A stretch of DNA of 64,000 nucleotides, from positions 62,001-126,000 of the forward strand of contig NZ_CANQTS010000001.1 in assembly GCF_947626835.1 (NCBI RefSeq), given 5' to 3'. Source of the DNA: an uncultured Acinetobacter sp. Lineage in GTDB: Bacteria > Pseudomonadota > Gammaproteobacteria > Pseudomonadales > Moraxellaceae. Within the stretch, counting starts at the first letter, position 1; every line of letters begins with the position of its first letter. Below, piece by piece: positions 61,494 to 64,000 of the stretch. The notes under the pieces are model-generated. The model was not told where the DNA came from. It did not search any database and worked only from the letters and a program-made list of their open reading frames with translations. A program made the translations under genes and the position numbers.

Positions 61494-63968
61494 ATGCGCC
61501 AAGGACTCGCGTTGGCATGGTTGTTGGGTATTGCATTCATGGGACAGTCTTGGGCGCTGTTTCCAAGGCTGAGTTTGGCTTTTGCACTTGTGATTATGTT
61601 CATAGTAGCTGTGCAAATATCTCTACAGGCCCTCTTACAGCATCCCATTTTAAAATTACTGAATGGCTTGGTTGCGGCGGTCTTGGTGGTAGTTTTAGGT
61701 TATAGCTATGCCCAACAGCAACTCCAGCAACGTCTTGATCTGAAGCAAACCCATATTGTAGCAGCCGACGTCATTGTCTATGTAGATCGTTTAAATCAGC
61801 CCAATCCTCGTAGTGTCACACAACAAGTCACCGTCTTAAATGCGCGTGCTGAACCTGTGCAATGGTTAACCTCAACGCCACTTAATGAGCGTACGCAACA
61901 ACCCAAAACCGAAATTTTGCAATTAGGTGAATATTATCGTGTTACAGGGCAAGTTCGCCCAGCACATGGCTATGCCACCCAAGGTGCATTCGATCAAGAA
62001 AAGTGGTATGTGCAGCAAAATATCATGGCTTTTTTGCGTATCGAGCAAGTAGAAAAACTCTCTAGTGCAGACATTGCCGCATTGGCTTATCGGCCAAGCT
62101 TTTGGGTGAAATTACGAGTAGCTGTGGATCAACAGCGTTTGGCAGTACGTGACTATGTGCAACAGCAATCTTTACAGCAACATGGGTTATTGTTGGGTTT
62201 ACTGACCGGAGATCGTAGTGGTTTAGACGATCAAACCGAGGCTGATTTTCAGCGTTTTGGTCTGAGTCATTTATTGGCTATTTCAGGTCCACATGTATTA
62301 ATTTTTGCGGCAATGGTGTGTTTTGTTTTGCAACGGTTATTAACGCGTTATCGAGCTAACATGTATCTAAAATGGCCCAAACAATATGTACTAATTGTGC
62401 CTTTTTTGCTGTGTGTGGCCATTTATACCGCTTGTGTAGGCTTTGAAATTCCGGCATTACGTACGCTACTGATTTGCAGCTTAACCTGTGCCTTTATGCT
62501 GCTACGCCAGTCCTTACAGCCATTCACTTTGTTGCTCTATAGCGCTGCTATTTTATTGTTATTTGATCCGTTTAGTGTCTTATCGGCGGCGTTTTGGCTG
62601 TCGTATGGTGCCTGCTTTATTTTGCTGAGAATTTACCAAACCATACAGTCACAAGATCAAAGGGTGGTGAGTCGTCGTCAACAGCTGCTACACAATATTA
62701 AATTGTTTATTGAATCGCAATGGAAAATTTTTATTGCTCTATTACCGCTGATGCTGATTTTCTTTAAACAAGTGGCGTGGATCAGTCCTTTAAGCAATTT
62801 AATTGCGATTCCGTATTTGGGACTTGTGGTGGTGCCACTGGATATTCTGGCAGGTTTGGCTTGGCTGTTTTTTGAGCCTTTAGGCTTGTTGTTGTGGAAA
62901 ATCAATGATCAATTATTGCAGCTGTTACTTGGCTGTCTTCACCTGCTTGACCATCTTTTAAACCCCAGCTTAGTGCCTTGGGCAATGAATACATGGCAAT
63001 TGGCTGCATTGATTTTGGCCTTGCTGTTGTTATTTTTACCACGCGGTATTGTGCCAAAAACTTGGAGCATACTGGCGGTATTACCACTCTTTTTTTATGA
63101 CTCAACCCGGCAAGGTTTTGAGTTACATGTATTAGATGTCGGTCAAGGTCAAGCGATTTTAATTCGGGATCAAGGACAAAGTTTGATGGTGGATGTCGGC
63201 GGCAGTATGGATGAAGGCCGTTTTAGTATTGGTGAAAACGTGATTTTTCCATTTTTAATGCATCAAGGCATTCAAGATTTAGATCAGTTGGTGCTTAGCC
63301 ATTTAGATCAAGACCATAGTGGCGCATATCCGGTATTAAGTCAGAAAATTGCCATCAAGCAGCTCATCAGTAATGAACAACCAAAGCATCCGCCGTTGGC
63401 GGTTGACTATTGTTATGCTGGGAAAAGTTGGCAATGGCAACGGGTCAAATTTGAAGTGTTATCACCGCATAAGGCCATGTTGGCAGCTGCTGAAAAGGCA
63501 AGAAATGAAACCTCCTGTGTACTGTATGTGACTTACTTAGGAGAGCCTAACAAGCATTTTTTATTGATGGGAGATGCCGGATGGCCCACAGAACATCAAT
63601 TATTGCTTAATCATCCGCATCTTAAAGTAGATGTCTTGGTGCTTGGACATCATGGCAGTAAAAACAGTTCAGCTTATGATTTTTTAGCGCATTATAAACC
63701 CAAGCTGGTGTTGGCCTCAGCAGGTTTTGCCAACCGTTATGGACACCCAAGCCAAGAGCTGTATGCACGTGTTGAGGCATTAAATCTGCCACTACTCACC
63801 ACCATTGATCAAGGCAGTGTACAGTTTAAGATTGATCAACAGCATCAGCTTTGGCTGCATGCTCAGCGGCATGAGCGGCTCTGGTTACAGCGCGAAGGTC
63901 TGCAATCCGCGATAAAGCCTCAGCTGTTGGAACATTATATAAACCATTCAAAGCAGGGTTGGCCTTAA
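61494..63968 (+). CDS. DNA uptake channel ComEC/Rec2
   Basis: This 824-residue inner-membrane protein carries single-stranded DNA into the cell during natural transformation. An N-terminal OB-like domain (about 60-190) is followed by the competence helices (about 215-550, with GLLTGDRSGLDD and FGLSHLLAISGPH). A C-terminal metallo-beta-lactamase domain (about 575-790) has the metal motif HLDQDHSG (His603, Asp605, Asp607, His608), so the nuclease site looks intact. ATG 61494 (MRQGLALAW) follows GGATGTTGG; the longer frame starts inside the lolD hairpin. Acinetobacter names it comEC or comA, so I leave the symbol empty. Confidence 0.94.
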   Translation: MRQGLALAWLLGIAFMGQSWALFPRLSLAFALVIMFIVAVQISLQALLQHPILKLLNGLVAAVLVVVLGYSYAQQQLQQRLDLKQTHIVAADVIVYVDRLNQPNPRSVTQQVTVLNARAEPVQWLTSTPLNERTQQPKTEILQLGEYYRVTGQVRPAHGYATQGAFDQEKWYVQQNIMAFLRIEQVEKLSSADIAALAYRPSFWVKLRVAVDQQRLAVRDYVQQQSLQQHGLLLGLLTGDRSGLDDQTEADFQRFGLSHLLAISGPHVLIFAAMVCFVLQRLLTRYRANMYLKWPKQYVLIVPFLLCVAIYTACVGFEIPALRTLLICSLTCAFMLLRQSLQPFTLLLYSAAILLLFDPFSVLSAAFWLSYGACFILLRIYQTIQSQDQRVVSRRQQLLHNIKLFIESQWKIFIALLPLMLIFFKQVAWISPLSNLIAIPYLGLVVVPLDILAGLAWLFFEPLGLLLWKINDQLLQLLLGCLHLLDHLLNPSLVPWAMNTWQLAALILALLLLFLPRGIVPKTWSILAVLPLFFYDSTRQGFELHVLDVGQGQAILIRDQGQSLMVDVGGSMDEGRFSIGENVIFPFLMHQGIQDLDQLVLSHLDQDHSGAYPVLSQKIAIKQLISNEQPKHPPLAVDYCYAGKSWQWQRVKFEVLSPHKAMLAAAEKARNETSCVLYVTYLGEPNKHFLLMGDAGWPTEHQLLLNHPHLKVDVLVLGHHGSKNSSAYDFLAHYKPKLVLASAGFANRYGHPSQELYARVEALNLPLLTTIDQGSVQFKIDQQHQLWLHAQRHERLWLQREGLQSAIKPQLLEHYINHSKQGWP

Positions 63969-64000
63969 AACGTTTATAGCTCCAATGATAATGTTCAGGA

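Noticed and set aside
1..64000. CRISPR arrays, insertion sequences, toxin-antitoxin pairs or defence operons
   Set aside because: I found no regularly spaced repeats, transposase genes, paired small toxin/antitoxin frames or restriction genes on either strand.

Overview
The window is chromosomal DNA from a gammaproteobacterium of the family Moraxellaceae, almost certainly an Acinetobacter. This rests on protein similarity recalled from memory: GyrA with Ser81 in the quinolone region, TtcA, GlnA, a trpGDC operon, a single LolC/E-type permease next to lolD, and the lptM-lysA-dapF-xerC order. It also fits the low G+C, A/T-rich spacers and a high density of hairpin terminators. I cannot name the species. 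The GyrA length argues against assuming A. baumannii.

Layout. 1-9.1 kb: the 3' end of an RND efflux pump gene, mgtE (Mg2+ transport), a DUF4112 membrane protein, htpX, a secreted lytic transglycosylase, ttcA (tRNA thiolation), an SCP2-like lipid-binding protein, mltF and greB. 9.2-9.6 kb: two tandem tRNA-Ser(UGA) genes, each with its own promoter and terminator. 9.7-21.3 kb: an M16 zinc protease, pirin, an L,D-transpeptidase, hemE, several DUF proteins (DUF817, 3015, 4105, 4385), a lysine-rich histone-like protein, a cupin and folE. 21.3-28 kb: an Smr-domain protein, a chaA pseudogene with two lesions, the trpGDC operon and glnA. 28-34.6 kb: ubiC-ubiA, a lipoprotein esterase, and a LysR regulator facing a TfdB-like flavin monooxygenase. 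34.6-35.3 kb: four tRNA-Asn genes on the minus strand. 35.4-48.8 kb: sodB, a Nif3-like protein, a DegS/AlgW-like protease, a Tim44-like protein, radA, two amino-acid transporters (AGCS and CycA), lptM-lysA-dapF, xerC and an Lrp/AsnC regulator. 49.6-64 kb: etfBA, gyrA with a large internal insertion, a small lipoprotein, serC, a YaiI-like protein, an EamA transporter, a PilZ-like protein, the Lol permease with lolD, and comEC.

How the genes work together. Most are core housekeeping genes. Cell-wall turnover is served by two lytic transglycosylases, an L,D-transpeptidase and the DAP/lysine branch (lysA, dapF). Envelope traffic and quality control are served by the Lol permease, LolD, LptM, HtpX and the DegS-like protease. 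Amino-acid and nitrogen metabolism includes trpGDC, glnA, serC and CycA. The ubiC-ubiA pair starts ubiquinone synthesis, and ETF delivers electrons towards the quinone pool. ComEC, RadA and XerC belong to DNA uptake and recombination.

I see no prophage, insertion sequence, CRISPR array, defence island or obvious novel gene system. The best leads are smaller: the GyrA insertion of about 85-90 residues, the doubly broken chaA, the tRNA-Asn array with compensatory acceptor-stem changes, a DnaA-box hairpin beside a perfect AT-rich dyad upstream of ttcA, several promoter dyads, and two unusually long intergenic regions upstream of glnA and etfB.
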